A stretch of 64,000 bases of DNA from Ornithinimicrobium tianjinense (GTDB taxonomy: Bacteria > Actinomycetota > Actinomycetes > Actinomycetales > Dermatophilaceae), in the NCBI RefSeq assembly GCF_014636495.1, contig NZ_BMEM01000004.1:311387-375386 (forward strand), given 5' to 3'. Of the stretch, positions 24,235 through 34,300 are shown piece by piece; the first letter of the stretch is position 1, and every line of letters starts with the position of its first letter. The notes beneath the pieces were generated by a model. It was not told where the DNA came from. It worked only from the letters and a program-made list of their open reading frames with translations, and did no database searches. Made by a program: the position numbers and the translations under genes.

Positions 24235-25470
24235 TCAGACGAGCGCGTCGCGCTCGATCGGGCAGGACATGCAGCGCGGACCGCCACGGCCTCGGCCGAG
24301 CTCGGAGCCGGAGATCTCGAGCACCTCGACCCCCTGCGCGCGCAGGTAGTCGTTGGTGACGGTGTTGCGCTCGTAGCCGACGACCACGCCCGGCTCGAGA
24401 GCCAGCACGTTGCAGCCGTCGTCCCACTGCTCGCGCGCGGCCGCGCGGGGGTCCTGGTCGGCGGCGAGGACGCGCAGCTTCGGCACGCCCATGGCGTGGC
24501 CGATGACCTTCATCATGTCCTCCGGGGCGTGCCGCTCGACGACCACGTCGAGCTCGCCGTTGACGTGGTCACCGGCCGTCAGCGTCCACGAGGGGAGGTC
24601 GGGCAGGCCGGTGTAGCGGGTGAACGTCTCGGGGTCGATCATGGTCATGACCGTGTCGAGGTGCATCATCGCGCGGGCGTTGGGCATGTCGAGGGCGATG
24701 ATCGTGCTGACGGCCTCGTTCTTGAGCATCGTCCGCGCCAGCCGCTCGACACCCATGGCCGTCGTCCGCTCCGAGAGCCCGACGAGCACGACGCCGTTGC
24801 CGAGCACGAGGATGTCGCCACCCTCGGCCGTCGCGGGGCCGTCGTCGACGCCCTCGGTCCACCACTGCATCCCGGCGTCGGCGAACATCGGGTGGTAGCG
24901 GTAGATCGCCGCGTAGTGCACGGTCTCGCGGCGGCGCGCCTTCTTGTGCATCGCGTTGACCGCGACGCCGCTGTAGGCCCACGCGGAGGTGTCCCGGGTG
25001 AACAGGTGGTTGGGCAGCGGGGCGAGCACGGCGTCGTGCAGGTCCAGCTGCTCGATGGTGAGGGACTGCGGGTGCGGTATGCGGTCCAGCACCTCGGCCT
25101 TGGTGATGCCGCCGATCAGGTGGCGGGCGAGGTCCTCGTCGCTCATGCCCTCGAACATCGAGCGCAGCTCCTCGGCGCCGAACGGGCCGACGTGCCGCTC
25201 GTCCAGGGAGTTGTCGAGCACCCGGCGGCGCGCCTCCGGGACCGCGAGGGTCTCGCGGAGCAGCTGGTCGAAGTGATGGACGACGACGCCGCGCTCCTCC
25301 ATGACCTGCACGAAGTGGTCGTGCTCCTGCTGCGCCTTGTCGACCCAGAGGATCTCGTCGAAGAGGTACTGGTCCTTGTTCTCCGGGGTGAGCCGGTGCA
25401 TCTCCAGCCCCGGCCGGTGGACGATCACCTGACGCAGGCGACCCACCTCGGAGCCGACGTGGAACGGCAT
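24235..25470 (-). CDS. arcA: Arginine deiminase
   Basis: A 411-residue enzyme hydrolysing arginine to citrulline and ammonia. The N-terminus [21 protein letters not shown] is typical; the catalytic Cys400 is in [13 protein letters not shown], and the Asp/His residues lie in the [11 protein letters not shown] and [11 protein letters not shown] segments. AAGGA lies 7-8 nt before ATG 25470, which itself sits in a GGTATGCC octamer. No carbamate kinase or ornithine transcarbamylase is adjacent, so the full ATP-yielding deiminase pathway is not encoded here. Confidence 0.95.
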   Translation of the reverse strand: MPFHVGSEVGRLRQVIVHRPGLEMHRLTPENKDQYLFDEILWVDKAQQEHDHFVQVMEERGVVVHHFDQLLRETLAVPEARRRVLDNSLDERHVGPFGAEELRSMFEGMSDEDLARHLIGGITKAEVLDRIPHPQSLTIEQLDLHDAVLAPLPNHLFTRDTSAWAYSGVAVNAMHKKARRRETVHYAAIYRYHPMFADAGMQWWTEGVDDGPATAEGGDILVLGNGVVLVGLSERTTAMGVERLARTMLKNEAVSTIIALDMPNARAMMHLDTVMTMIDPETFTRYTGLPDLPSWTLTAGDHVNGELDVVVERHAPEDMMKVIGHAMGVPKLRVLAADQDPRAAAREQWDDGCNVLALEPGVVVGYERNTVTNDYLRAQGVEVLEISGSELGRGRGGPRCMSCPIERDALV

Positions 25471-25567
25471 ACCTGGTCCTTTCGAGAGCAACGTTCACGT
25501 CCGGGCGCAGCACGCCGGAGCGGAGACCATCGTGCCACGTCCCGGTCCGTGCGGTGCGGGCACGGAA

Positions 25568-25658
25568 GAACCCCTCGCGCACCTGGAAGAGCTCGGCTGC
25601 CCTTGCTGCATTCCTGCCCTGGGGGAGTTCACCGAGGTACCACCGCACGAGGGGTCCG
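25568..25658 (-). ncRNA. ffs: Small signal recognition particle RNA (4.5S-like)
   Basis: On the minus strand the SRP core is visible: CAGGGCAGGAATGCAGC and AAGGGCAG form the domain IV hairpin with a GGAA tetraloop and the Ffh-binding internal loop. The outer ends pair (GACCCCTCGTGCG near 25657 with GCGCGAGGGGTTC near 25570), giving a rod of roughly 90 nt. A good promoter precedes it. Ends are approximate to a few nt. Confidence 0.88.
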
Positions 25659-25664
25659 GCGTCC

Positions 25665-25693
25665 AGTCTAGGCGACCCCGGCGCCGCCACCAA
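25665..25693 (-). promoter_or_regulatory. Promoter of the SRP RNA
   Basis: On the minus strand TTGGTG (25693-25688) and TAGACT (25670-25665) are separated by 17 bp, placing the start of transcription near 25658, which agrees with the 5' end drawn from RNA pairing. Confidence 0.7.
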
Positions 25694-25786
25694 GCCGACG
25701 TCAAGCCGACACCGAGCCGCGACGCCCCGTCCCGCCCGTTACCGGCGATTTCGGAGCGGACGGGCCGCTGGGTTATCCTCTCCGAC

Positions 25787-25874
25787 GGAGGATTCGCATA
25801 GTGGCCTAGTGCGCACGATTGGAAATCGTGTTGGGATAAAACCCTCGGGGGTTCAAATCCCCCATCCTCCGCCA
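25787..25874 (+). tRNA. tRNA-Ser(GGA)
   Basis: A class II tRNA with acceptor pairs GGAGGAT/ATCCTCC, anticodon GGA in the loop TTGGAAA, a long variable arm, the T-loop GGTTCAAATCC and an encoded CCA. It reads UCC and UCU. Confidence 0.95.
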
Positions 25875-25930
25875 CCGGGACCCCCGACCGCACGGTCGGG
25901 GGTTCCGCCGTCTTCCGGCAGGTGCCGGCC

Positions 25931-27523
<1,593 letters not shown>

Positions 27524-27530
27524 GCAGATG

Positions 27531-27540
27531 ACAATAGACT
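27531..27540. promoter_or_regulatory. Overlapping divergent -10 boxes
   Basis: On the minus strand TATTGT (27536-27531) lies 7 nt before GTG 27523; on the plus strand TAGACT (27535-27540) lies 7 nt before ATG 27548. The two boxes share two base pairs, so the genes seem to be served by one bidirectional, leaderless promoter. Confidence 0.65.
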
Positions 27541-27547
27541 GCGGCGC

Positions 27548-27850
27548 ATGATCTTCAAGGGCGTGGGAGATGCCAAGCCCTACCCGGAGCACGGTCTCGA
27601 GGACTGGTCGCACCTGCCGCCCCGGATGATCCGCCTCGACGAGCTGGTGACCACCCGGGCCGAGCTGGACCTGCACGTCCTGCTCTCCCCCGACTCCACC
27701 TTCTACGGCGACATCTTCTGCCACGTCGTGCGCTGGCAGGGCAGCCTCTACCTCGAGGACGGCCTGCACCGGGCCCTCCGGGCCGCGCTGCAGGGTCGTC
27801 CTGTCGTCCACGGGCGTGTCCTCGACCTCGACTCCCCCGCGGGTCGTTAG
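27548..27850 (+). CDS. Conserved small actinobacterial protein (VapB-like annotation in relatives)
   Basis: A 100-residue protein beginning MIFKGVGDAKPYPEHG. The segment RMIRLDELVTTRAELDL, then FYGDIFCHVVRWQGSLYLEDGLHRALRAAL, is conserved in actinobacteria, where it is sometimes called a VapB-family antitoxin; no toxin gene is next to it here, so I do not adopt that function. Start is fixed by the leaderless TAGACT box. It is followed by the LytR_C gene after 30 nt. Confidence 0.7.
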   Translation: MIFKGVGDAKPYPEHGLEDWSHLPPRMIRLDELVTTRAELDLHVLLSPDSTFYGDIFCHVVRWQGSLYLEDGLHRALRAALQGRPVVHGRVLDLDSPAGR

Positions 27851-27880
27851 CCTGTCGGGGCCGGAAGGAGAGACACCCTC

Positions 27881-28396
27881 GTGGGATATGTGCGTACTGC
27901 GGGCATGTCGACCGCTGCCCGTCGGGCTCGTCGACGGGCCGCCCTCGTCATCGCTGGCCTGCTCGTCGGCCTGCTGGCGGTCTTCGTCCTGGCGCTCGCC
28001 TCGGTCCAGGGGTGGATCAGCCTGCCCGGGTCCGAGACCGCGGACACGGAGACGGCGAGCGTGACCGTCGACCCGCCGACGCTCGAGGCCGGCGACGTCC
28101 TCGTCAACGTCTTCAACGCCACCGACACCGCCGGCATGGCCAGCCGTGCGGGCGAGGCTCTCGAGGCGCGGGGCTTCATGGTCGAGGGGGTGGGCAACGA
28201 CCCCGACGGGGCCGACATCCCGGGCGTGGCGGTCATCCGCTACGGCCCGCCCGGCGCCGAGGCGGCCAAGGTGCTGCAGGCCGCCCTGCCGGAGGGCGTC
28301 GAGCTGGCCGAGGTGACCAGCGACTCGGAGACCGTCGACCTGGTGCTCGGCGACCAGTGGCAGGACCTGCCGGCCGCCGAGGACGGTGAGGGCTGA
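27881..28396 (+). CDS. LytR C-terminal domain protein
   Basis: A 171-residue membrane-anchored protein: a basic cytoplasmic head, one helix (residues ~22-46), a short linker, then a LytR_C domain (residues ~72-165) with VLVNVFNATDTAGMASRAGEAL. The domain is usually found at the end of LCP ligases or, as here, alone on a membrane anchor, and probably works outside the membrane at the cell wall. GTG 27881 has AAGGAG upstream. Confidence 0.85.
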   Translation: MGYVRTAGMSTAARRARRRAALVIAGLLVGLLAVFVLALASVQGWISLPGSETADTETASVTVDPPTLEAGDVLVNVFNATDTAGMASRAGEALEARGFMVEGVGNDPDGADIPGVAVIRYGPPGAEAAKVLQAALPEGVELAEVTSDSETVDLVLGDQWQDLPAAEDGEG

Positions 28397-28398
28397 GC

Positions 28399-28881
28399 AT
28401 GGACGCCCCGCAGCACGTGGTGGAGCTGAGCCGACGCGTCGCCGCTCCCCCCGCGGCGGTGTGGGAGGTCATCACCGACCTCGACCACGCGCAGGAACGC
28501 CTCTCCCAGGTCACCGCGCTGCACGTGATCACGGCCGGCCCCTACGCCCTCGGGACGAGGTGGCGCGAGACCCGGCGCATGATGGGCGCCTCCGACACGC
28601 AGGAGCTCGTGGTCGTCGCCAACGACCCGCTCCGCAGCACCACCCTCGAGGCCGTCGAAGGCGGCACGCGCTACACCACGACGGTCCGGCTGGAGTCGCT
28701 CGACGAGTCCGCCGCGACGCTCGTGACGCTCCGCTTCTCGGCCGACATCGCGGACCCGGGCCGGCTCCAGCGCCTCGCGCTCAAGGTCGTCGGCCCGCTC
28801 GGCCTCAAGCTCACCGAGAAATCGCTGCGTACCGAGCTGGACGACATCGCCGCCGCGGCCGAGGCCCTCCAGGCCGGCTGA
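28399..28881 (+). CDS. SRPBCC-family (START-like) protein
   Basis: A 160-residue soluble protein with the helix-grip fold: opening VELSRRVAAPPAAVWEVITDLDHAQERL, a central WRETRRMMG strand pair and a long C-terminal helix. Such proteins bind hydrophobic ligands or act in polyketide and lipid chemistry; no ligand can be named. The ATG is 2 nt after the LytR_C stop, so it is in the same transcript. Confidence 0.85.
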   Translation: MDAPQHVVELSRRVAAPPAAVWEVITDLDHAQERLSQVTALHVITAGPYALGTRWRETRRMMGASDTQELVVVANDPLRSTTLEAVEGGTRYTTTVRLESLDESAATLVTLRFSADIADPGRLQRLALKVVGPLGLKLTEKSLRTELDDIAAAAEALQAG

Positions 28882-28894
28882 GCGACCATCGGGG

Positions 28895-29215
28895 TCAGGC
28901 GCCGTCGCCCCCCGGACCGGGCGTCGACAGCCTGCGGTTCTCCCGGTCGAGCCGCGCGTTCTCCTCGCGCAGCTCCAGGATCATCGAGATCCCGGTGAGG
29001 TTGACGCCACCCTCGAGGAGCTCGGCGATCTCACGCAGGCGTTCCAGGTCGTTGACGCTGTAGCGGCGCGTGCCGCCCGGGGTGCGGTCGGGCTCGAGCA
29101 GACCGTAGGACTCGTAGAGCCGCAGGGACGGCACGGCCATGCCGACCAGCTCGGCCGCCACGGAGATGCCGTAGACACCTCGCGCGTCGTCGTGCACCTC
29201 CCGTTCGTCGGTCAC
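28895..29215 (-). CDS. hspR: MerR-family regulator, HspR-like
   Basis: A 106-residue DNA-binding protein. The N-terminal winged helix (YGISVAAELVGMAVPSLRLYESYGLL) and the GTRRYSVNDLERL loop are those of HspR-type MerR proteins; a coiled coil (residues ~70-98) gives the dimer. It stands divergently next to hsp20, which it most likely represses under normal conditions and releases on heat or misfolded-protein stress. GTG 29215 has GGAG upstream. It differs from DnaK-operon HspR in context. Confidence 0.8.
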   Translation of the reverse strand: MTDEREVHDDARGVYGISVAAELVGMAVPSLRLYESYGLLEPDRTPGGTRRYSVNDLERLREIAELLEGGVNLTGISMILELREENARLDRENRRLSTPGPGGDGA

Positions 29216-29258
29216 GCTCGCCCCTCTCCAGGTCGTAGCAGATCTTTGCGTTCAGGGC

Positions 29259-29287
29259 TTGCATTCTACGTCATTCGGTGCTATGAA
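29259..29287 (+). promoter_or_regulatory. hsp20 promoter
   Basis: TTGCAT (29259-29264) and TATGAA (29282-29287) are 17 bp apart. Transcription would begin near 29294, giving a leader of about 65 nt. Confidence 0.6.
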
Positions 29288-29313
29288 ATCTGTATCGGAC
29301 GCCTGAGATTTCA
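29284..29313. promoter_or_regulatory. Inverted repeat, probable HspR-like operator
   Basis: TGAAATCT (29284-29291) and AGATTTCA (29306-29313) are perfect inverted repeats 14 bp apart. They overlap the -10 box and start point of hsp20, so a bound regulator would block transcription. The AT content stands out from the surroundings. Confidence 0.6.
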
Positions 29314-29358
29314 GGGTCCATGACAACAGTCCGACGATTCGACGAGAGGAGTCCAACC

Positions 29359-29835
29359 ATGGTCCCGATGCTCATGCGGAGCGACCCGTTCCGGGAGCTC
29401 GACCGGCTGTCCCAGCAGATGCTCAACGGCGTGAACGGCACCCTGGCCAGGCCCTCGGCGATGCCGATGGACGCCTGGCGGGAGGGCGACACGTTCCTCA
29501 TCGAGTTCGACCTGCCCGGGGTGCGGGCGGACGCGATCGACCTGGACGTGGAGCGCAACGTCGTCACGGTCCGTGCCGAGCGGCCGGTGGGCGACCAGGA
29601 CCGGGAGATGCTGGCCTCCGAGCGCACCCGTGGTGTGTTCAGCCGGCAGCTGGTCCTGGGCGACAACCTGGACATGGGCAAGATCGAGGCCAGCTACGAC
29701 GCGGGCGTGCTCACCCTGCGCATCCCGGTCGCCGAGCAGGCCAAGCCCCGCCGGATCAGCATCTCCTCAGCCGGTGAGGAGACGCGGCAGCAGATCTCCG
29801 GCGGGTCCCGCGAGCGGCAGGCCATCAACGCCTGA
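29359..29835 (+). CDS. Small heat shock protein, Hsp20/alpha-crystallin family
   Basis: A 158-residue chaperone that holds unfolding proteins. The N-terminal arm has [16 protein letters not shown]; the alpha-crystallin domain spans residues ~35-125 with [17 protein letters not shown] and the final [11 protein letters not shown]; the C-terminal tail carries an ISIS segment in place of the IxI motif. GAGAGGAG lies before ATG 29359. A HspR-like gene is divergent. Confidence 0.95.
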   Translation: MVPMLMRSDPFRELDRLSQQMLNGVNGTLARPSAMPMDAWREGDTFLIEFDLPGVRADAIDLDVERNVVTVRAERPVGDQDREMLASERTRGVFSRQLVLGDNLDMGKIEASYDAGVLTLRIPVAEQAKPRRISISSAGEETRQQISGGSRERQAINA

Positions 29836-29847
29836 CCCGGAGACGCG

Positions 29848-30177
29848 GTGGTCACGATGTCGCACCTCCAGGCAGCAACCTCCGACCAGGTCACGGTCCC
29901 GGCGGACGAGACGCTCACCGAGCAGTTCTGGGAGATCGTCTGCGCCGACGACGGCTGGCTGCGCGCGGAGTTTGACGAGATCGTGACCGCCGGGTTCTCC
30001 GACCAGGGAGCGGCACCACGCCGGTCGGTGCCGCGGCCCGCGGCTCCCCCTCCGGGAATCCTCGCCCCGGCAGGCCCGCCGAGGCGGCCCCCCGCGACCG
30101 CCCCGGTCGTCCGGGCGCGCGCCCGGCAGCGGTCTCCCCCGCCAGCCGGGAGCACATCGTCGCAGCTCCGCCGGTAG
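29848..30177 (+). CDS. Small conserved actinobacterial protein
   Basis: A 109-residue protein whose conserved part is residues ~20-50, TLTEQFWEIVCADDGWLRAEFDEIV, a pattern I recognise from small uncharacterised actinobacterial proteins. The remaining half is Pro/Arg/Ala-rich and likely unstructured. GTG 29848 follows GGAGA; an ATG at 29857 is a second option. It is 12 nt after hsp20 and probably co-transcribed. Confidence 0.6.
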   Translation: MVTMSHLQAATSDQVTVPADETLTEQFWEIVCADDGWLRAEFDEIVTAGFSDQGAAPRRSVPRPAAPPPGILAPAGPPRRPPATAPVVRARARQRSPPPAGSTSSQLRR

Positions 30178-30179
30178 AC

Positions 30180-30215
30180 GTGGCCCCTGGGCGCGCAGAG
30201 GTGCCCAGGGGCCAC
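30180..30215 (+). terminator. Strong hairpin ending the hsp20 unit
   Basis: A perfect 13-bp stem (30180-30192 with 30203-30215) forms a terminator-like hairpin. Its 3' arm ends one nucleotide before ATG 30217 of the exporter gene. Confidence 0.7.
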
Positions 30216-30216
30216 C

Positions 30217-31647
30217 ATGCCTGCCCCGCGCGAGAATGACCCGGTGGAGACGGGAGAACCGGCGGACGGCATACCGGGGAGCCTGACGCTGACCAGCACC
30301 CGCGGCCGCGTCACGCTTGCCGCGGTGACGCTGGGCTCGGGGATCGCCATCCTGGACGGCTCGATCGTCAACGTCGCGCTCAAGGTGATCGGCTCCGACC
30401 TCGGCGCCTCGATGGCGCAGCTGCAGTGGGTGGTCAACGGCTACCTGCTCGCCCTGGCCTCGCTCGTGCTCGTCGGGGGCGCGCTGGGCGACCGGTGGGG
30501 CCGCAAGCGCGTCTACCTCGTCGGCGTCGCCTGGTTCCTGCTCGGGTCCCTGGCGTGCGCGCTCGCGCAGACCGCCGGCCAGCTGGTCGCGATGCGCTTC
30601 GTGCAGGGCGTCGGGGCAGCGCTGCTGACGCCGGGGGCGATGGCGATCATCCAGTCCTCCTTCCGGCCCGAGGACCGCGGCCGGGCGATCGGCACCTGGG
30701 CCGGCCTCTCGGGGATCGCCGCCGCCGCCGGGCCGTTCGTGGGCGGATGGATCCTCGACCACACCACCTGGCGCTGGCTCTTCGCGATCAACGTCCCGCT
30801 GTGCCTGCTCGTCCTGGGCCTGGCCGTCGGGGCCGTGCCGGAGTCGCGCTCGCCCCGCGCGGGGCGCTTCGACCTGGCCGGCGCGGTGCTCGCGGTCACC
30901 GGGCTCGGGGCGCTCACCTGGGCCCTCACCGACGCGACGACCGGGGGACCCGTGGTCGTCGCCGGCGGCGCAGGAGGGCTGGCGGCGCTCGTCGCGTTCG
31001 TGCTGGTGGAGCACCGCCGCAGGGATCCCCTCCTGCCGCTGGGGCTCTTCCGCTCCCGCGTGTTCTCCGCCGCCAACGCCATGACGCTCCTCGTCTACGG
31101 CGCGCTCGGCGTGGTCTTCCTCGTCCTCGTGCTGCAGCTGCAGGTCTCCGCCGGCTGGTCCGCGCTCGCGGCCGGGCTCACCTCGCTGCCCCTCACTGTC
31201 GCGCTGATGGTCCTCTCCCCGTGGGCGGGGGACCTCGCCACACGCACGGGCCCGCGCCTGCCGATGACCGTCGGTCCCCTCGTGTGCGCGGCCGGGCTGC
31301 TCCTGCTGCTCGGCGTGGGCGCGGGCACGCGCTGGTATGCCGTGCTCCCCGGCCTGGTGGTCTTCGCGCTCGGCATGGCCCTGCTCGTGTCTCCCTTGAC
31401 CACCGCGGTCCTGGCCGCGGCGCCCGACGAGAGCGCCGGCGTCGCCAGCGGGGTCAACAACGCCGTGGCCCGGGCGGGGTCGCTGCTGGCGGTGGCCGCG
31501 CTGCCTGCGGTGGCCGGCCTCTCCGGCGACGCGTACCTGGACCCTGAGGCGATGACGCAGGGCTACCGCGTCTCGATCCTGGCGTGCGCGGTGCTGATGG
31601 CGGCCGGCGGCATCACCAGCTGGCTCGGGCTGGGCCGCCGCCGCTGA
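30217..31647 (+). CDS. MFS drug exporter, DHA2 (EmrB/QacA) family
   Basis: A 476-residue transporter with 14 predicted helices. GSGIAILDGSIVNVAL is helix 1 with the DHA2-specific Asp; LVGGALGDRWGRKRVYL is motif A; GPFVGGWILDHTTWRWLFAINVP is motif C and the following loop. It likely expels toxic cations or drugs by proton antiport. The ATG at 30217 abuts a stable hairpin; GTG 30244 would be a start free of it. An ATA codon occurs in GGCATACC at residue 19. No regulator gene is adjacent. Confidence 0.88.
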   Translation: MPAPRENDPVETGEPADGIPGSLTLTSTRGRVTLAAVTLGSGIAILDGSIVNVALKVIGSDLGASMAQLQWVVNGYLLALASLVLVGGALGDRWGRKRVYLVGVAWFLLGSLACALAQTAGQLVAMRFVQGVGAALLTPGAMAIIQSSFRPEDRGRAIGTWAGLSGIAAAAGPFVGGWILDHTTWRWLFAINVPLCLLVLGLAVGAVPESRSPRAGRFDLAGAVLAVTGLGALTWALTDATTGGPVVVAGGAGGLAALVAFVLVEHRRRDPLLPLGLFRSRVFSAANAMTLLVYGALGVVFLVLVLQLQVSAGWSALAAGLTSLPLTVALMVLSPWAGDLATRTGPRLPMTVGPLVCAAGLLLLLGVGAGTRWYAVLPGLVVFALGMALLVSPLTTAVLAAAPDESAGVASGVNNAVARAGSLLAVAALPAVAGLSGDAYLDPEAMTQGYRVSILACAVLMAAGGITSWLGLGRRR

Positions 31648-31669
31648 CGACGGCCCGGCCCGGGCCAGG

Positions 31670-33646
31670 TCACGGCTCGAACGGGCTGTACGTGGTCAGG
31701 AGCCGCAGGTCTCCGGCCACCGGCCCGGACACCGCGACGGGCCCTCCGCTCACCGACACCAGGGCGGCCTTCTCGGTGACGATCCGCTGCGCCGTCACGC
31801 CCGGCACGGCGTCTCCCTTGACGAGGACGAGCGGCGAGGCGAGCGCTGCGGCGAGGGGACCGGTCGCCAGGGCGTCGGGCCAGTTCAGGCCGCTCGCGAC
31901 GAACGCGTAGGGGCCGGGCTGGGCGTCCCCGCGCGCCACCTTGGCGGCGACGTCATACCGGTTGACGCCGCTGATCCGGCCTGTGGCGAACCCGTTGTTC
32001 TGGAGCTGCCACTCGACGGCGGTGCTGATGGCGCTCGTCCCGCCCAGCACTACGACGTCGGTGACACCGAGGTCCTTCATCGCCCGCAGCACGGCGGAGG
32101 GGACGGCGTCCTTCTTGGTGAGGAACATCGGCACGTCGAGCCGGCCGGCCTCCGCGCCACCGGTCAGCCCGTCGGGCCAGTTCTCGCCGGTCGCGAGGTA
32201 GACCTGCCGGGCCGTGCCCGGATCCCACTGGTAGGAGGCGTTGGCCGAGACCTCGTAGCGGTTGGCGCCGTCGACCCGGTGGACGTCACCACCGACCACG
32301 TAGTTGTGCAGTGCGTTGAACACCTCGGGGCCGACGGCCGCCTCGCCACCCATGACGACGATGTCCGTCGGCTGCAGCTCGCGCAGCATGGCGCGGGTGG
32401 TCGCGGGCAGGGAGCCCTGGCGCGCGAGGAGGATCGGGGCCCCGAAGTGGGCCGCGAGCGCCGAGCCGGGGATGGCGTCGGCGAAGGACTGGCCGGACGC
32501 GATCACCACGGTCTGCGAGCCGTCGACCCACGCGGTCGCAAGGTTGGCCGCGACCTCGTAGCGGTCGGCGCCGGTCGTGCGGACGACGTAGGGGTGGGAT
32601 CCGTAGGCGACGACGTGGGCCCCCGGCCCGACGGTGCCCAGGCTGCGCCCGCTGAAGGCGATCGCGGCGTGGGCCGTCGCCATCAGGTCGGGAGTCGCGC
32701 TGCCGGCCACGTCAGGCAGGCTGCCGTCGGGCAGCTGCTGCGCCTCGAGCCAGGACAGGGCGGCGCTCACGTCCTCGCCGACGACGGCGAGCGCCTGGAC
32801 GACGCGCGCGTTGACGACGATCGCCTGGGTGCTGTCGAACGGCCCGTCCACCTCGCCGTAGCCCCAGAGGAAGTCACGGGCACCCAGCCCGTGGCGGCGC
32901 GTGCCGGCCACGGCGTCCAGGGCGTCCAGGGCGGTCAGCGCGTCGAGCGCGGAGGCGTTGGGATAGGCGTAGAGGAGGCCGTCCCACTCCAGGAGACCGC
33001 CGGTCACCGGATCGGCCTGGGGCGCGAGGGTGTCCAGCGCCACCTGCGGCACCACGACCCCGGCGCGCGTCAGCGCCAGGGCGCACTCGGCCGCATTGGT
33101 GACCTGGCTCAGGTAACCGCCGTTCTGGTCGCACCGGCCGTTGTCGGCCAGGTCAGCGCGGACCAGCTCGACGAGGTCCACCCCGCCGAACGCCCACGGG
33201 TCTCCGCCGGTCGCCGTGACCAGCAGGGAGACGGAGGCCGCCTGCACCGGCGTGATGCCCTCGGCACCCACCTGCGCCTCGATGGCGTCGAGCAGCTGGG
33301 CGACCTTGGCGTCGTGCCCACCGACGGCCACGAGCGCGAGGGCGACCTGCGCCGTCATGTCGGGGCTGCCGTGGAGCACCCCGTCCACGTTGGTGTCCAG
33401 GTATGCCGCGGCCGCCGCCGCGGCCTCGGGCCGCGTGTCCGCCGCGGCCTGCTGAGCCACCTCGTTCGTGGCCACGAGGTCGCCCGTGCGGTCGAGGGAG
33501 GGCCCCTGCTCGTGCGCTGACACCGGGGCCAGCGCCTCCTCACGGTCGAGCGGAGGGCCAGGCTGGTCGGCACCGGCCGCGACGGCCGGCAGGCCCGCGA
33601 GACACAGGGCGAGCGCGGCGGGCAGGATCGTCGGGTTGCACTTCAT
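31670..33646 (-). CDS. Secreted protein with alpha-toroid domain and three cell-wall-binding repeats
   Basis: A 658-residue exported protein with a signal peptide (residues 1-24). Residues ~60-340 have repeating helices with GGYLSQVTNAAECALAL and DGSLPDVAGSATPDLMATAHAAIA, as in terpenoid-cyclase/prenyltransferase-like toroids. Residues ~355-658 hold three CWB2 repeats (PF04122), each starting with GADRYEVAANLA-, GANRYEVSANAS- or GVNRYDVAAKVA-like sequence, which bind cell-wall polymers in a trimeric arrangement. A surface-bound scaffold or enzyme is likely; its substrate is unknown. Convergent with the exporter gene. Confidence 0.85.
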   Translation of the reverse strand: MKCNPTILPAALALCLAGLPAVAAGADQPGPPLDREEALAPVSAHEQGPSLDRTGDLVATNEVAQQAAADTRPEAAAAAAAYLDTNVDGVLHGSPDMTAQVALALVAVGGHDAKVAQLLDAIEAQVGAEGITPVQAASVSLLVTATGGDPWAFGGVDLVELVRADLADNGRCDQNGGYLSQVTNAAECALALTRAGVVVPQVALDTLAPQADPVTGGLLEWDGLLYAYPNASALDALTALDALDAVAGTRRHGLGARDFLWGYGEVDGPFDSTQAIVVNARVVQALAVVGEDVSAALSWLEAQQLPDGSLPDVAGSATPDLMATAHAAIAFSGRSLGTVGPGAHVVAYGSHPYVVRTTGADRYEVAANLATAWVDGSQTVVIASGQSFADAIPGSALAAHFGAPILLARQGSLPATTRAMLRELQPTDIVVMGGEAAVGPEVFNALHNYVVGGDVHRVDGANRYEVSANASYQWDPGTARQVYLATGENWPDGLTGGAEAGRLDVPMFLTKKDAVPSAVLRAMKDLGVTDVVVLGGTSAISTAVEWQLQNNGFATGRISGVNRYDVAAKVARGDAQPGPYAFVASGLNWPDALATGPLAAALASPLVLVKGDAVPGVTAQRIVTEKAALVSVSGGPVAVSGPVAGDLRLLTTYSPFEP

Positions 33647-33748
33647 CGGACAGGAGCCCCTCTGCGTGGCGCAGCCTCCTGCCGCGCGATCAGTTCGAGC
33701 CTATGACCCTCCGGCGACAGGCCGCCTCCCTCTGGAGGGGGAACGGCA

Positions 33749-33754
33749 TACAGT
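33749..33754 (+). promoter_or_regulatory. -10 box (TACAGT), leaderless type
   Basis: TACAGT lies 6 nt before ATG 33761. Confidence 0.5.
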
Positions 33755-33760
33755 CGAGGA

Positions 33761-34135
33761 ATGAGCAGCGTCCAGCCACCGCCGCTCCCGGGCCAGGGCA
33801 CTGGTCGGGAGCCTGACAACCCCTACACCCCCGCTCCGCAGGCCGCGTGGGGGGCGCCCGCCGCGTACACGACCCACCCCAAGGGCGCGACGGTGCTCGT
33901 GCTCGGGATCCTCGGGGTGACGGTCCTGCCCTTCCTGGGGCCCTTCGCGTGGGCGATGAGCCGCCGTGCGCTGCGGGAGGCCGACGCCTCGCCGGTGCCG
34001 GTGGCCAACCGGTCCTCGCTGCAGGCGGGGCTGATCCTCGGCATCATCGGCACGGCGTTCCTCGTGCTCGGCGCCCTCTGGTTCGGGGCCATGGTCATGC
34101 TCCTGGTGACCATGGGCGCCGGGATGATGGGCTGA
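33761..34135 (+). CDS. DUF4190-like membrane protein
   Basis: A 124-residue protein with a Pro/Tyr-rich cytoplasmic head (residues 1-45, NPYTPAPQAAW) and two membrane helices (~45-65 and ~90-120) around the conserved AWAMSRRALREAD loop, typical of DUF4190 proteins. Function unknown. ATG set by the leaderless TACAGT box. A strong terminator follows. Confidence 0.8.
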   Translation: MSSVQPPPLPGQGTGREPDNPYTPAPQAAWGAPAAYTTHPKGATVLVLGILGVTVLPFLGPFAWAMSRRALREADASPVPVANRSSLQAGLILGIIGTAFLVLGALWFGAMVMLLVTMGAGMMG

Positions 34136-34167
34136 GCGCCACCTCCGTCAGAGCCAGGCAAAAGCAC

Positions 34168-34201
34168 TGAGCCGCGACTCGTGTCGACGAGTCGCGGCTC
34201 A
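34168..34201. terminator. Bidirectional terminator between the DUF4190-like gene and tRNA-Ser(CGA)
   Basis: A perfect 14-bp stem (34168-34181 with 34188-34201) closes a 6-nt loop. A tract of A before it on the plus strand becomes a U tract for the minus-strand tRNA transcript. Confidence 0.85.
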
Positions 34202-34210
34202 GGACTGGCA

Positions 34211-34300
34211 TGGCGGTGGCGGTGGGATTTGAACCCACGGAGGACTTGCGCCCTCACACGCTTTCGAGGCGTGCTCCTTAGGCCGCTCGGACACGCCACC
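34211..34300 (-). tRNA. tRNA-Ser(CGA)
   Basis: On the minus strand, acceptor GGTGGCG/CGCCACC, anticodon CGA in loop CTCGAAA, a long variable arm, T-loop GGTTCAAATCC and an encoded CCA (34213-34211). It reads UCG. Confidence 0.95.

Noticed and set aside
27548..27850. Toxin-antitoxin module (VapB-like)
   Set aside because: No PIN-domain toxin or other small partner lies beside it, and its context is a cell-wall and lipid-like protein set.
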